Assembly (NCBI GenBank): GCA_000436915.1
Contig: HF994128.1
Location: forward strand, 37,196 to 59,150
Reading direction: 5' to 3'
Source of the DNA: Prevotella sp. CAG:1092
GTDB lineage: Bacteria; Bacteroidota; Bacteroidia; Bacteroidales; Bacteroidaceae
DNA: 21,955 nt
The notes under the pieces were generated by a model. It saw only the letters and a program-made list of their open reading frames with translations, had not been told where the DNA came from and made no database searches. This document shows, in pieces, positions 12,889 through 21,458 of this stretch. A program made the translations under genes and the position numbers. Position 1 is the stretch's first letter. Each line of letters opens with the position of its first letter.

Positions 12889-15786
12889 TTACAACTTCTG
12901 TTCAACCTCGATTTCGGTGAAGGTCTCAATGATATCGCCTTCCTGAATATCGTTGTAGTTGACGAGGCTGATACCACATTCCATACCCATGGCAACCTCC
13001 TTAACGTCGTCCTTATAGCGCTTCAAAGCAAAGATGTCGGCAGTATGAACTACAATACCATCGCGAACCACACGACCCTTGTCCTTGCTGTGAACCTTTC
13101 CTTCGGTAACAAGACAGCCGGCAACAGTACCAACCTTTGATATCTTGAATACCTGGCGAACTTCCACCTGACCAGTTGTAATCTCCTTCTTCACCTTATC
13201 AAGCATACCGATCATAGCCGACTTGATGTCATCAATAGCATCATAGATGATAGAGTAGGTATTGATTTCAACACCCTCACGGTCGGCAGCCTTACGAGCA
13301 TCAGAAGAAGGACGAACCTGGAAACCAACGATAATAGCATCAGAAGCAGAAGCCAACATAACATCGTTTTCTGAAATCTGACCTACAGCCTTGCTGATAA
13401 CATTTACCTGTACCTTCTCTGTTGAAAGCTTGATGAACGAGTCAGAGAGAGCCTCGATAGAACCGTCGGTATCACCCTTAACGATGATGTTAAGCTCCTT
13501 GAATGAGCCGAGGGCAATACGATGAGAGATATCGTCGAGCGACAAACGCTTTTGAGTACGCAAGCCCTGCTCACGCTGAAGCTGTTCACGCTTACCTGCA
13601 ATCTCACGAGCTTCCTGCTCTGTCTCCATTACGTGGAATGAATCACCTGCAGTAGGAGCACCATTCAAACCAAGGATGATACATGGTTCTGCTGGACCAG
13701 CTTCCTGTATGCGCTGGTTACGCTCGTTGAACATAGCCTTGATACGTCCCCAGCTTGTACCTGCGATAACAACATCACCCTGACGGAGAGTACCGTTAGA
13801 TACCAATACAGTAGAAACATAACCACGACCCTTGTCGAGTGACGACTCAATGATAGAACCTGTAGCCTTGCGGTTAGGGTTAGCCTTGAGGTCGAGCATA
13901 TCAGCTTCGAGAAGCACCTTCTCAAGAAGGTCGCTTACGCCGAGACCCTTCTTGGCGCTAATCTCTTGGCACTGGTACTTACCACCCCACTCCTCTACCA
14001 AGAGGTTCATGGCTGCGAGTTCCTCGCGCACACGATCAGGGTTAGCACCTGGCTTATCTATCTTGTTGATGGCGAATACCATTGGTACGCCTGCTGCTTG
14101 AGCATGGGCGATAGCCTCCTTAGTAGTAGGCATCACAGCATCGTCGGCAGCGATGATGATGATTGCGATATCGGTAACCTGAGTACCACGGGCACGCATG
14201 GCGGTAAACGCCTCGTGACCAGGAGTATCAAGGAATGTGATGCGACGACCATTCTTCAAGCGCACGTTGTAAGCACCGATGTGCTGGGTGATACCACCAG
14301 CCTCACCAGCAATTACATTAGTGTTGCGGATATGGTCGAGCAATGAAGTCTTACCATGGTCAACATGTCCCATCACAGTTACGATAGGAGCACGTGGCAC
14401 CAAGTCTGCCTCGTCGTCTTCCTCCTCGCTAACTGCTTCCTGAACTTCAGCACTTACATATTCTGTCTTGAAACCGAACTCATCGGCAACGAGGTTGATA
14501 GTCTCGGCATCCAAACGCTGGTTGATAGAAACCATGATACCTACACCCATAAGAGTTCCGATAACCTGGTTTACACCTACGTTCATCATGGTAGCCAACT
14601 CGCTAACGGTAACAAACTCGGTGAGCTTCAGTGTCTTGCTTTCCTTGCGCTCTGCCTTAGCCTCAGCATTAAGCTTCTCCTGTACAGCCTCGCGCTTCTC
14701 CTTACGATATTTAGCACCCTTCTTATTCTGGTTCTGCTTCTGTGTAAGACGAGCAAGTGTTTCCTTAACCTGCTTTGCTACATCTACCTCGTTTACTTCA
14801 AGAGGCTTCTGTGGACGGTTGCGGTTTTTCTTCTTCTTGCCCTGGTTGTTATTATTGTTACCATTATTATTCTTGTTGCCACCATTGTTACCACCCTGGT
14901 TGGCAGCAGCAGAGATATCTACACGCTCCTTGTTAATACGAACGCGCTTCTTGCGCTCACCATTCTGCTGAGACTTCTCCTCACGTTCGCGGCGCTTCTC
15001 CTCCTTAGACTTCTTCTTAGGACGAGTGCTTTGGTTAAGAGCATCGAGGTCTATCTTACCCAACACATTCACCTTAGGAGTGTTGAGCATCTTTTTCTCG
15101 CTCTTGAGCTGGAACACCTTGCTACCAGCATCCTCAGAAGTCTTATCGGTAGAAGCAACTTCCTGAGCCTTTGGCTGCTGAGCGACAGGCTTTTCAGCCT
15201 TTGGCTGAGCAGGTTTATCATGCTTTGGCTTAGCCTCAGCAGCAGGCTTTGCAGACTTATGAGCCTCCTTAGTTCCTGTTGCAGGTTTTTCTGCCTTAGC
15301 TGTTTCCGCTGGTTTAACTTCTGTAGTCTTATGCTGAGCATGAGTCTTTGCTACAGGAGCCTTCTCTTCGCTCTTGTTCTCCTTAGCCTGGCTTACGGCA
15401 GCAGCTTTAGGCTGAGGTGTATTATCTTGCTTTGTAGCACCAGACTGCTTGGCAGCAGGCTTACCAACAGAGTCAAGATCAATCTTGCCCAATGGTTTAT
15501 ATTCCTGCTTCCCTGCCGAAGCCAACAAGCTTTCGTTGTTGCTATCCTTGGTTTCTGAAGAATGCTTCTTCTCTTTTGGTTTTTTCTGGAATAGTTTCTC
15601 AGCCTCTGTTCTCACAGCGGCGTCTTGCTTGAATGCTTCTACGAGTGCAGAATACTGTGCGTCGGTGAGCTTTGAAGTAGGTCCAAACTTCTCACCATCG
15701 CCATCTTTTCTCTTTTCAAGGAATTCAACTGCCGTTTGAAGTCCTATATTCAATTCACTTAATGCTTTACTTAATCTGATGCTCAT
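12889..15786 (-). CDS. infB: Translation initiation factor IF-2
   Basis: A 965-aa GTPase that places initiator fMet-tRNA on the 30S subunit. An IF2 N-terminal domain (MSIRLSKALSELNIGLQTAV) is followed by a long linker (about 60-380) rich in Lys, Ala, Glu and Gln with an Asn/Gly tract at 296-315. A second IF2_N-like region is at about 385-445. The G domain has GHVDHGKT at 473-480, DTPGH at 520-524 and NKID at 574-577; domains II-IV fill the rest. The linker holds the motif GKIDLD twice (100-105 and 243-248). The length is in the range of Bacteroidetes IF-2. It is the last gene of rimP-nusA-infB, 155 bp after nusA, and ends at a terminator. A long open frame on the opposite strand is a composition artefact. 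Confidence 0.98.
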   Translation of the reverse strand: MSIRLSKALSELNIGLQTAVEFLEKRKDGDGEKFGPTSKLTDAQYSALVEAFKQDAAVRTEAEKLFQKKPKEKKHSSETKDSNNESLLASAGKQEYKPLGKIDLDSVGKPAAKQSGATKQDNTPQPKAAAVSQAKENKSEEKAPVAKTHAQHKTTEVKPAETAKAEKPATGTKEAHKSAKPAAEAKPKHDKPAQPKAEKPVAQQPKAQEVASTDKTSEDAGSKVFQLKSEKKMLNTPKVNVLGKIDLDALNQSTRPKKKSKEEKRREREEKSQQNGERKKRVRINKERVDISAAANQGGNNGGNKNNNGNNNNNQGKKKKNRNRPQKPLEVNEVDVAKQVKETLARLTQKQNQNKKGAKYRKEKREAVQEKLNAEAKAERKESKTLKLTEFVTVSELATMMNVGVNQVIGTLMGVGIMVSINQRLDAETINLVADEFGFKTEYVSAEVQEAVSEEEDDEADLVPRAPIVTVMGHVDHGKTSLLDHIRNTNVIAGEAGGITQHIGAYNVRLKNGRRITFLDTPGHEAFTAMRARGTQVTDIAIIIIAADDAVMPTTKEAIAHAQAAGVPMVFAINKIDKPGANPDRVREELAAMNLLVEEWGGKYQCQEISAKKGLGVSDLLEKVLLEADMLDLKANPNRKATGSIIESSLDKGRGYVSTVLVSNGTLRQGDVVIAGTSWGRIKAMFNERNQRIQEAGPAEPCIILGLNGAPTAGDSFHVMETEQEAREIAGKREQLQREQGLRTQKRLSLDDISHRIALGSFKELNIIVKGDTDGSIEALSDSFIKLSTEKVQVNVISKAVGQISENDVMLASASDAIIVGFQVRPSSDARKAADREGVEINTYSIIYDAIDDIKSAMIGMLDKVKKEITTGQVEVRQVFKISKVGTVAGCLVTEGKVHSKDKGRVVRDGIVVHTADIFALKRYKDDVKEVAMGMECGISLVNYNDIQEGDIIETFTEIEVEQKL

Positions 15787-15941
15787 TAATAATATTCCTT
15801 AAAATCTGATTCTTTTCTAATTCTTAATTGTATGACTGATAGCGGCATGCAGACTTCATGAGTACTGCATTTTATCCAGTCTTATAGTTGAGTATACCTT
15901 TATTATAAAGGTGTGGCGGGCAACATGGTGCCCAGCCATTA
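15787..15941 (-). other. nusA-infB spacer with small inverted repeats
   Basis: This 155-bp gap has two short inverted repeats: ACCTTTA-TTA-TAAAGGT (15896-15912), and GGGCA/TGCCC arms a few bases further on (about 15918-15933). Neither has a T-tract, so they do not look like terminators; they may be processing or mRNA-stability elements. I see no coding sequence or clear TAnnTTTG promoter. Confidence 0.4.
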
Positions 15942-17204
15942 TTATTCAAACTCCTTGCGGAGTACTTCAAGCACCTGGTCAACAGTCTCCTCTTCGAGGT
16001 CGGCTTTCTCAACCAACATTTCGCGTGGAGCGTTCAATACTGCCTTAGCTGTATCGAGACCGATAGACTTGATAGCATCGATAACCCACTGGTCGATTTC
16101 GTCAGAGAACTCATCGAGATAGATATCCTCGTTCTCCTCACCCTCAGCAACCTCGCGGAATACGTCGATAGTATATTCAGTAAGCATACTTGCCAACTTG
16201 ATGTTCAAACCACCACGACCGATAGCCAAGCTTACCTCCTCAGGCTTGAGGAATACCTCAGCCTTCTTGTTTTCCTCATCGATATTGATGCTGCTAACCT
16301 GTGCTGGGCTAAGCGCACGCTGAATGAACAGCTTGGTGTTGGCGGTATAGTTGATAACGTCGATATTCTCGTTGCAGAGCTCGCGTACGATACCATGCAC
16401 ACGGCTACCTCTTACACCTACACATGCTCCTACTGGGTCGATGCGCTCGTCGAAGCTTTCTACAGCAATCTTAGCACGCTCACCTGGCATACGAGCAATT
16501 CTGCGAATAGCGATAAGTCCGTCGGCAATCTCAGGAACCTCAGCTTCGAGAAGACGCTGAAGGAATTTAGGGCTGGTACGAGAAAGGATAATCTTTGGAT
16601 TGTTGTTCTCGTTGTCTACACGCTCAATGACAGCGCGGATAGTCTCACCCTTGCGATATTGGTCAGCAGGAATCTGCTCAGCCTTAGGCAAGATAAGCTC
16701 GTTGTTCTCATCGTCAACAACGAGAACCTCGCGCTTCCATATCTGGTAAACCTCGGCTGCAATAACCTGACCTACGCGATCCTTATATTTATTGTAAAGA
16801 GAGTCGTGCTCAAGCTCAAGAATCTTTGAAGCCAAAGTCTGACGCAATGTAAGGATAGCTCTACGGCCAAACTTGGCAAAGTTTACGCTTTCACTAACAT
16901 CCTCACCAACCTCATAGTCAGCTTCTATCTTACGAGCCTCAGTAAGGCTAATCTCTTTATTTTCGTCTGCCACCTCACCATCGGCTACCACCACACGGTT
17001 GCGGTAGATTTCAAAGTCTCCCTTGTCTGGATTGACAATGACATCGAAGTTTTCATCACTTCCAAAAATCTTGGCAAGAACGTTGCGGAAGCTTTCCTCC
17101 AACACACTTACCAATGTAGTACGGTCGATATTCTTTGTCTCCTTAAACTCGCGGAAGGTATCGATCATGCTCACTGTTACATCATCAGTCTTTTTTGCTA
17201 CCAT
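15942..17204 (-). CDS. nusA: Transcription termination/antitermination factor NusA
   Basis: A 420-aa RNA-polymerase-binding factor that affects pausing, termination and antitermination. The N-terminal RNAP-binding domain covers about residues 1-130, the S1 domain about 135-205, and two KH domains about 235-350. The KH motifs are clear: DPVGACVGVRGSRVHGIVREL at 256-276 and LAIGRGGLNIKLAS at 326-339. The C terminus is acidic with a helix-hairpin-helix-like ending (WVIDAIKSIGLDTAKAVLNA). The length matches Bacteroidetes NusA, which lacks the two acidic repeats of E. coli. It starts 3 bp after the rimP stop and precedes infB, the classical gene order. NusA could act on the hairpin in this operon's own leader (17741-17777). 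Confidence 0.97.
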   Translation of the reverse strand: MVAKKTDDVTVSMIDTFREFKETKNIDRTTLVSVLEESFRNVLAKIFGSDENFDVIVNPDKGDFEIYRNRVVVADGEVADENKEISLTEARKIEADYEVGEDVSESVNFAKFGRRAILTLRQTLASKILELEHDSLYNKYKDRVGQVIAAEVYQIWKREVLVVDDENNELILPKAEQIPADQYRKGETIRAVIERVDNENNNPKIILSRTSPKFLQRLLEAEVPEIADGLIAIRRIARMPGERAKIAVESFDERIDPVGACVGVRGSRVHGIVRELCNENIDVINYTANTKLFIQRALSPAQVSSINIDEENKKAEVFLKPEEVSLAIGRGGLNIKLASMLTEYTIDVFREVAEGEENEDIYLDEFSDEIDQWVIDAIKSIGLDTAKAVLNAPREMLVEKADLEEETVDQVLEVLRKEFE

Positions 17205-17207
17205 AGC

Positions 17208-17675
17208 TTATTTGAAACTTATTAAGTATTTAGTATATTTTACATTATCCATCTGATAGGTGTGGTCGACATCCATAAGCACAGGACGCTTCTTGCCTTC
17301 CACCTTTACCTTTTCACTAACGGTAACAACAAAATCGTTACCATCAACGCTCTTTAGCAAGCCCTTTACCTTCTTGCCATCAGCATCAAGTACTTCTACC
17401 ATCTGACCTACAAAGTTATGATACTGCTGTGGCACCTTGAATGGTTGTCCAAGGCCTGCTGATCCAACTTCCAGTTCATAGTCTTCTTCATCACGGTTAA
17501 GATGGTCTTCGATAAATCTGCTCAATTCTACGCAGTCTTCTATCCACACGCCATCGGCATGATCGATTTCGACTACAATTCTGTCATCAAGGCTAATCTC
17601 TACATCGACAAGAAAATAATCCTTGTCTTTGAGCCATTCTTCAACTAATTCTTTAACGACGTTTTTGTCTATCAT
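17208..17675 (-). CDS. rimP: Ribosome maturation factor RimP
   Basis: A 155-aa protein needed for maturation of the 30S subunit. It has the family's N-terminal part (VEEWLKDKDYFLVDVEISLDDRIVVEIDHADGVWIEDCVELSRFIEDHL) with the conserved ISxxxxxxVEID-like strands, and GLGQPFKVPQQYHNFVG, the conserved hinge leading into the C-terminal SH3-like barrel. The length is normal. It is the first gene of rimP-nusA-infB, with the nusA ATG 3 bp after its stop. The best promoter is ~115 bp upstream (17791-17821), so the mRNA should have a leader of about 110 nt containing the hairpin at 17741-17777. Confidence 0.95.
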   Translation of the reverse strand: MIDKNVVKELVEEWLKDKDYFLVDVEISLDDRIVVEIDHADGVWIEDCVELSRFIEDHLNRDEEDYELEVGSAGLGQPFKVPQQYHNFVGQMVEVLDADGKKVKGLLKSVDGNDFVVTVSEKVKVEGKKRPVLMDVDHTYQMDNVKYTKYLISFK

Positions 17676-17740
17676 AAATATATAATGTGTACACCAACAC
17701 CTTCGAACCTTACTTTATAACGGCATCGAAAATGTCTTAT

Positions 17741-17777
17741 TAAAATAAAATGAGGAACTCTCTCAGAGCCCCTCATT
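17741..17777 (-). terminator. Hairpin with U-rich tail between the S41 protease and rimP genes
   Basis: On the minus strand AATGAGG (17771-17777) pairs with CCTCATT (17749-17755), with an inner CTCT/AGAG pairing, and TTATTTTAAT follows. This is a moderate intrinsic terminator for the S41 gene, whose stop is ~90 bp upstream. The rimP promoter (17791-17821) lies before it, so it would also be transcribed in the rimP leader and could work as an attenuator. Confidence 0.65.
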
Positions 17778-17790
17778 CCACTGAACGGTG

Positions 17791-17821
17791 CAAAGTTACG
17801 ACATTTTTTTCACGCTACCAA
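17791..17821 (-). promoter_or_regulatory. Promoter for rimP-nusA-infB
   Basis: On the minus strand TAACTTTG (17791-17798), followed by C, exactly matches TAnnTTTG(C), and TTG (17819-17821) lies 20 bp upstream. The predicted start is near 17785. It sits between the S41 stop codon and the hairpin at 17741-17777. Confidence 0.6.
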
Positions 17822-17867
17822 GAGTTTATACATTTTTTATTGGTTTTGTAAAGACTTGCACCTTTCT

Positions 17868-19541
17868 TTACTCCGCCTTTGGCATCAACAGCTCTGAATA
17901 TCTTGCTTTATCTGCAAGTAGCTTCAAAGCCTCGCCTGTAATCTTGTCGGTGCGCAACGAATTCCTTACGGCACCCTCTTGATAGTAGTAAGCTGATACT
18001 ATTTGGCTTGCCAACAGTCGCTTTATCGACACCTTGGCTTTTTCCATTTCTTTGCCAACATCATGGCGAAGTTTCTTCTCCAATGCTTTAAATTCTTCTT
18101 TGGCATCGTCGTAATATCCCTCAAACTTAGCAACATCAACAAGCGACTTGAATGTGTTTTCGCTAATAGGGTCATACTTAAAGTTGCTCTCCACAACTCG
18201 TTTCTTGAAGTCTTCAAACTCAGAGTCTGAAATTTCGAACTCTGCTGCAGGAGCAATAGTCTTATGCGATGCTATATAGTCGAGAACATAGCCCAAGAGC
18301 ACCTCGCTCGAATCGCGCATAGCTACAAGATAATACGAGATGTTAGGCATAGAGTCTGGTTTCACCTCTACATCAGGCTGCACTCCGCCAGCATCCTTCA
18401 CCTTTCTGCCATTCACGGTAAAGAAAGTCTTTGCCAAAGAGTCCTTTACGAGTTCCTCTCTATCTTCGCCATCAGTCTTGCGGAAGTTGCGTGCCTGAAT
18501 ACACCTACCACTTGGAATATAGTATTTGTTTGTGGTGAGTTTCATTTGAGCATTATAAGGCAACTCGAGTACTGTCTGTACAATACCCTTTCCATAAGTT
18601 CTGGTACCCATTATCACGGCACGGTCTAAATCTTGGAGCGCACCGCTGGTAATCTCGCTTGCACTTGCCGACTCTCCATTTACCAATACCACCAATGGCA
18701 TAACGGTGTCTACAGGTTCCACTTGGGTCAGGAAATCGCGATTGGCACGTTTAAGCTTTCCTCTATTCGAAACTATAAGCTTACCTTTTGGTACAAACAC
18801 ATTAACTATATTAACAGCCTCCGACTCCGAACCTCCGCCATTGCCACGCAAATCGAAGATAAGACCCTTCATGCCTTTTTGCTTCATCTCGATTACAGCA
18901 TTGCGGAATATCTTGGAGCTTCCTTCAGAGAACGACTGCAACAGAATATAGCCCACGCTATCGTTGAGCAAACCATAGTAAGACACAGCAGGAGTCTGGA
19001 TAAGCTTTCGAGTAACCTTAAACTTCATCACCTTGCCTGTGCTTGGGCGCTTAATCTTCAATATAAAAGAGGTACCGACATCGCCACGCAGATGGTCGGA
19101 AACATATTGTGTCTCCTTACCCTTCATAGTGCTGTCGTTGATAGCCAATATCAAGTCGCCCTTCTTCAAGCCCACTTCTGCAGCAGGCATACCGAGATAT
19201 GGCTCATCGATATACGAGTATCCCTCTTTGAAATTATATCTAATCACCGAGCCGATACCAGCATACTTTCCCGTAAGCTGATATTTCAATCCCTTTGTCA
19301 CATCAGCAGGATAATACTCAGTATATCTATCCAGCGAGCGGAGCATAGCATTTATGCCAGTACCAATAACCTTGTCGGCATCCAAAGTATCTACATACAG
19401 CATATCAAGGTTTTTATACACCGCCGTAAACATCTCCATATTCTTGCCCACATTAAAGTCGTGGTCGTTTTGCTGAGCAAAAGCCATCACCGACATCATG
19501 CAGCCAAGTACCACAGAGAACAATCTATTGCATTTCATCAT
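17868..19541 (-). CDS. S41 family (CtpA/Prc-type) carboxyl-terminal processing protease
   Basis: A 557-aa periplasmic serine protease with a signal peptide (residues 1-22, ending AFA-QQ). A PDZ domain covers about residues 85-165 (KYAGIGSVIRYN, then GMPAAEVGLKKGDLILAIND). The S41 core follows: LIFDLRGNGGGSESEAVNIVNVF at 227-249, the nucleophile region GESASASEITSG at 289-300 with Ser293 as the likely nucleophile, and the general-base lysine Lys318 in TYGKGIVQ, 25 residues later as in Prc and CtpB. The C-terminal ~150 residues are helical and charged. Such proteases trim or degrade envelope proteins; the substrate is unknown. It has its own promoter and is a single-gene unit. Confidence 0.95.
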   Translation of the reverse strand: MMKCNRLFSVVLGCMMSVMAFAQQNDHDFNVGKNMEMFTAVYKNLDMLYVDTLDADKVIGTGINAMLRSLDRYTEYYPADVTKGLKYQLTGKYAGIGSVIRYNFKEGYSYIDEPYLGMPAAEVGLKKGDLILAINDSTMKGKETQYVSDHLRGDVGTSFILKIKRPSTGKVMKFKVTRKLIQTPAVSYYGLLNDSVGYILLQSFSEGSSKIFRNAVIEMKQKGMKGLIFDLRGNGGGSESEAVNIVNVFVPKGKLIVSNRGKLKRANRDFLTQVEPVDTVMPLVVLVNGESASASEITSGALQDLDRAVIMGTRTYGKGIVQTVLELPYNAQMKLTTNKYYIPSGRCIQARNFRKTDGEDREELVKDSLAKTFFTVNGRKVKDAGGVQPDVEVKPDSMPNISYYLVAMRDSSEVLLGYVLDYIASHKTIAPAAEFEISDSEFEDFKKRVVESNFKYDPISENTFKSLVDVAKFEGYYDDAKEEFKALEKKLRHDVGKEMEKAKVSIKRLLASQIVSAYYYQEGAVRNSLRTDKITGEALKLLADKARYSELLMPKAE

Positions 19542-19651
19542 TTCCTGTTATCTAATATTAATAATCCATTTTCACCACCTATACCTTATTATATATATAA
19601 AGAGACAACTAACAATATCGTCACCCATACAACCAACAAGGATAGCAAATG

Positions 19652-19681
19652 CAAAATTAAGGAAAATATCCGATACAACAA
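19652..19681 (-). promoter_or_regulatory. Promoter for the S41 protease gene
   Basis: On the minus strand TAATTTTG (19652-19659), followed by C, matches TAnnTTTG(C), with TTG (19679-19681) 19 bp upstream. The start would be near 19645, giving a leader of about 100 nt. Confidence 0.5.
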
Positions 19682-19812
19682 TTCTTTTTCGTCTTTTTAT
19701 AGAAAATACACCTTCCACGCCCTCATCAAAGCCCACTTTTACCCCAAAAAGGCACAAAAGCCATATAAAAACAAACTTTTTTAGAGAAAAACTAAAAAAA
19801 GTTTGGAAAACA

Positions 19813-19844
19813 TTTGGAGGAATAACAGAAACTTATTACCTTTG
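19813..19844 (+). promoter_or_regulatory. Promoter for tRNA-Asn
   Basis: TTTG (19813-19816), a 20-bp spacer, and TACCTTTG (19837-19844) followed by C: an exact match to the Bacteroidetes consensus. The start would be near 19851, with the tRNA beginning at 19865. Confidence 0.75.
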
Positions 19845-19864
19845 CACTCGCAATTAAGACATAT

Positions 19865-19938
19865 GCTTCAATAGCTCAGTTGGTTAGAGCACCTGACTGT
19901 TAATCAGGGGGTCGTTGGTTCAAGCCCATCTTGAAGCG
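19865..19938 (+). tRNA. tRNA-Asn (anticodon GTT)
   Basis: A 74-nt cloverleaf: acceptor GCTTCAA (19865-19871) with TTGAAGC (19931-19937), D arm GCTC/GAGC, anticodon stem CCTGA/TCAGG with loop CTGTTAA (GTT at 19899-19901), variable loop GGGTC, and T loop TTCAAGC. The discriminator is G (19938), as expected for Asn, and CCA is not encoded. The T stem (GTTGG/CCATC) has a T-T mismatch at 19915/19929, standard positions 50/64. A strong promoter lies upstream and an intrinsic terminator just downstream. Confidence 0.93.
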
Positions 19939-19947
19939 CAAATTGCT

Positions 19948-19983
19948 AAGCCTTACAAGTTTCAAACTTGTGAGGCTTTTTTT
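19948..19983 (+). terminator. Intrinsic terminator after tRNA-Asn
   Basis: AAGCCTTACAAGTT (19948-19961) pairs with AACTTGTGAGGCTT (19965-19978) over a 3-nt loop, with one T-G wobble, followed by a T-tract. It is a strong terminator 10 bp after the tRNA. Confidence 0.88.
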
Positions 19984-19997
19984 ATTTATTTTTTTCG

Positions 19998-20005
19998 TAC
20001 CTTTG
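19998..20005 (+). promoter_or_regulatory. -7 element for the MATE transporter gene
   Basis: TACCTTTG followed by C matches TAnnTTTG(C). The start would be near 20012, with the ATG at 20036. The -33 position falls in the T-tract of the preceding terminator and has no clear TTTG. Confidence 0.5.
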
Positions 20006-20035
20006 CACCCTCAAAAGCAGTAATAGAAAGTAATA

Positions 20036-21406
20036 ATGAGAAATAGATTGAATTCGGCACAAAAACAACACTACTACCGCGAACTTCTTAGCATAGGTAT
20101 TCCCATCATTATCGGACAGCTCGGAACCATCGTCCTTGGTTTTGCAGATACTCTCATGATAGGTCATCATAGCACAGAGGAGTTGGCAGCAGCAGGATTG
20201 GTGAACAATATTTTCACCCTTGTATTGGTCTCTTATATGGGTTTTTCATACGGACTAACCCCTATTATCGGTCGTTTGTATGGTATGGAAAAGACCAACG
20301 AGATAGGTGGCAAGGTGCGCAACTCGCTCTTTGCTAATATCATCGTGGGATTAATATTCACCTTGGCAATGGTGATACTTTATTTCAATCTTGGTAATAT
20401 CGGTCAGCCTGAGGAGTTGCTCAGCCTTATACGCCCTTATTTCATCATCAACCTCGTTTCGATATTGTTTGTCGGCGTATTCAATACCGCAAAGCAATTC
20501 TTAGACGGTATCGCTAATACAAAGGTTGCTATGTGGGTGATGATATTTGGTAATGTGGTAAACATATTCGGCAACTGGCTGCTGATATATGGCGTTGGTC
20601 CATTCCCTGAGTTAGGATTGGCTGGAGCAGGTATTTCTACCACAGGTAGCCGCATTCTTATGGCTCTGATAATGGTTGGCGTGATTGTTTTCAAGAAAGA
20701 GTTCAAACAATATGGTCGCGACATCATTAAGAGCAGTATCACCAAAGACGACTTCAAGGAGATGAACCGACTTGGATGGCCTGTGGCATTACAGTTGGCT
20801 ATGGAATCGGCTGCTTTTACGCTAAGCTGTGTGATGGTAGGCTGGCTCGGCACCATTCCTTTGGCTGCCCACCAGATAATGATTACAATCTCGCAGTTGT
20901 TCTACCTCGTATTGTCGGGAATGGCTGCAGCAATAGCCATTCGCATCAGCCACTTCGTGGGTCAGAAAGACTATGCAGCGGTAAAGAGAAACGCCTACGA
21001 CGGTTGGCGAATAAATATTATGCTATCGCTATTGCTTGGCATACCTGTAGTATTATTCCGCCATCAAATGGGCGGTTTGTTTACCGACAACGTAGAGGTT
21101 CAGCAATATGTTTCGGTATTGATAATACTGATGATGGTTTACCAGTTTGGCGACGGCTTGCAATATTCTTTTGCCAATGCGCTACGTGGCATAGCCTGCG
21201 TAAAACCAATGGTTACATACGCTTTCATTGCCTACTTCGTAATATCGCTACCTATGGGCTACACCTTAGGTTTCCCTTGTGGCTTAGACATCATAGGCAT
21301 CTGGCTTGCATTCCCTGTGGGACTAACCATTGCCGGCTATCTATTCTGGCGAAGATTTATCAAAGAGGTGGATATATTAGCGGCAAACAAAACTGCAAAT
21401 GCATAG
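20036..21406 (+). CDS. MATE family multidrug/cation efflux transporter
   Basis: A 456-aa inner-membrane protein with about 12 hydrophobic segments and no signal peptide. The N-terminal part (ELLSIGIPIIIGQLGTIVLGFADTLMIGHHSTEELAAAG) is the typical first MATE repeat, and the pattern recurs after residue ~235 (GWPVALQLAMESAAFTLSCVMVGWLGTIPLAAHQI), as expected for the two-bundle fold. MATE proteins export cationic drugs or metabolites using Na+ or H+ gradients; which of these applies cannot be read here. Length is normal and the frame intact. It has its own promoter just after the tRNA terminator. Downstream is 362 bp without a gene; the nearest terminator-like hairpin on this strand is at 21688-21724. 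Confidence 0.94.
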   Translation: MRNRLNSAQKQHYYRELLSIGIPIIIGQLGTIVLGFADTLMIGHHSTEELAAAGLVNNIFTLVLVSYMGFSYGLTPIIGRLYGMEKTNEIGGKVRNSLFANIIVGLIFTLAMVILYFNLGNIGQPEELLSLIRPYFIINLVSILFVGVFNTAKQFLDGIANTKVAMWVMIFGNVVNIFGNWLLIYGVGPFPELGLAGAGISTTGSRILMALIMVGVIVFKKEFKQYGRDIIKSSITKDDFKEMNRLGWPVALQLAMESAAFTLSCVMVGWLGTIPLAAHQIMITISQLFYLVLSGMAAAIAIRISHFVGQKDYAAVKRNAYDGWRINIMLSLLLGIPVVLFRHQMGGLFTDNVEVQQYVSVLIILMMVYQFGDGLQYSFANALRGIACVKPMVTYAFIAYFVISLPMGYTLGFPCGLDIIGIWLAFPVGLTIAGYLFWRRFIKEVDILAANKTANA

Positions 21407-21458
21407 TACGATAAAAAGGGCAACATAGGAAATCAAAAACGAAGAGATTTGTTAGCAA

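Larger units (their letters stand above)
19542..19864. other. A/T-rich divergent region between the S41 protease and tRNA-Asn genes
   Basis: This 323-bp gap holds the promoter and ~100-nt leader of the S41 gene, the tRNA-Asn promoter, and an imperfect A/T-tract inverted repeat (AAACTTTTTTAG at 19773-19784 and CTAAAAAAAGTTT at 19792-19804) just upstream of the tRNA -33 element. I see no gene in it. Confidence 0.5.

Noticed and set aside
14356..15558. 400-aa open frame on the plus strand inside infB
   Set aside because: It is antisense to the IF-2 linker, whose Lys/Ala/Glu-rich codons leave few stops on the other strand. The product is Leu/Ser/Cys-rich with no domain.
18633..19784. 383-aa open frame on the plus strand across the S41 gene
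   Set aside because: Antisense to an intact, well-recognised protease, with no domain and no start signal.
20776..21414. 212-aa open frame overlapping the MATE gene in another plus frame
   Set aside because: Lies fully within the MATE coding region in a shifted frame, Cys/His/Arg-rich, no domain.
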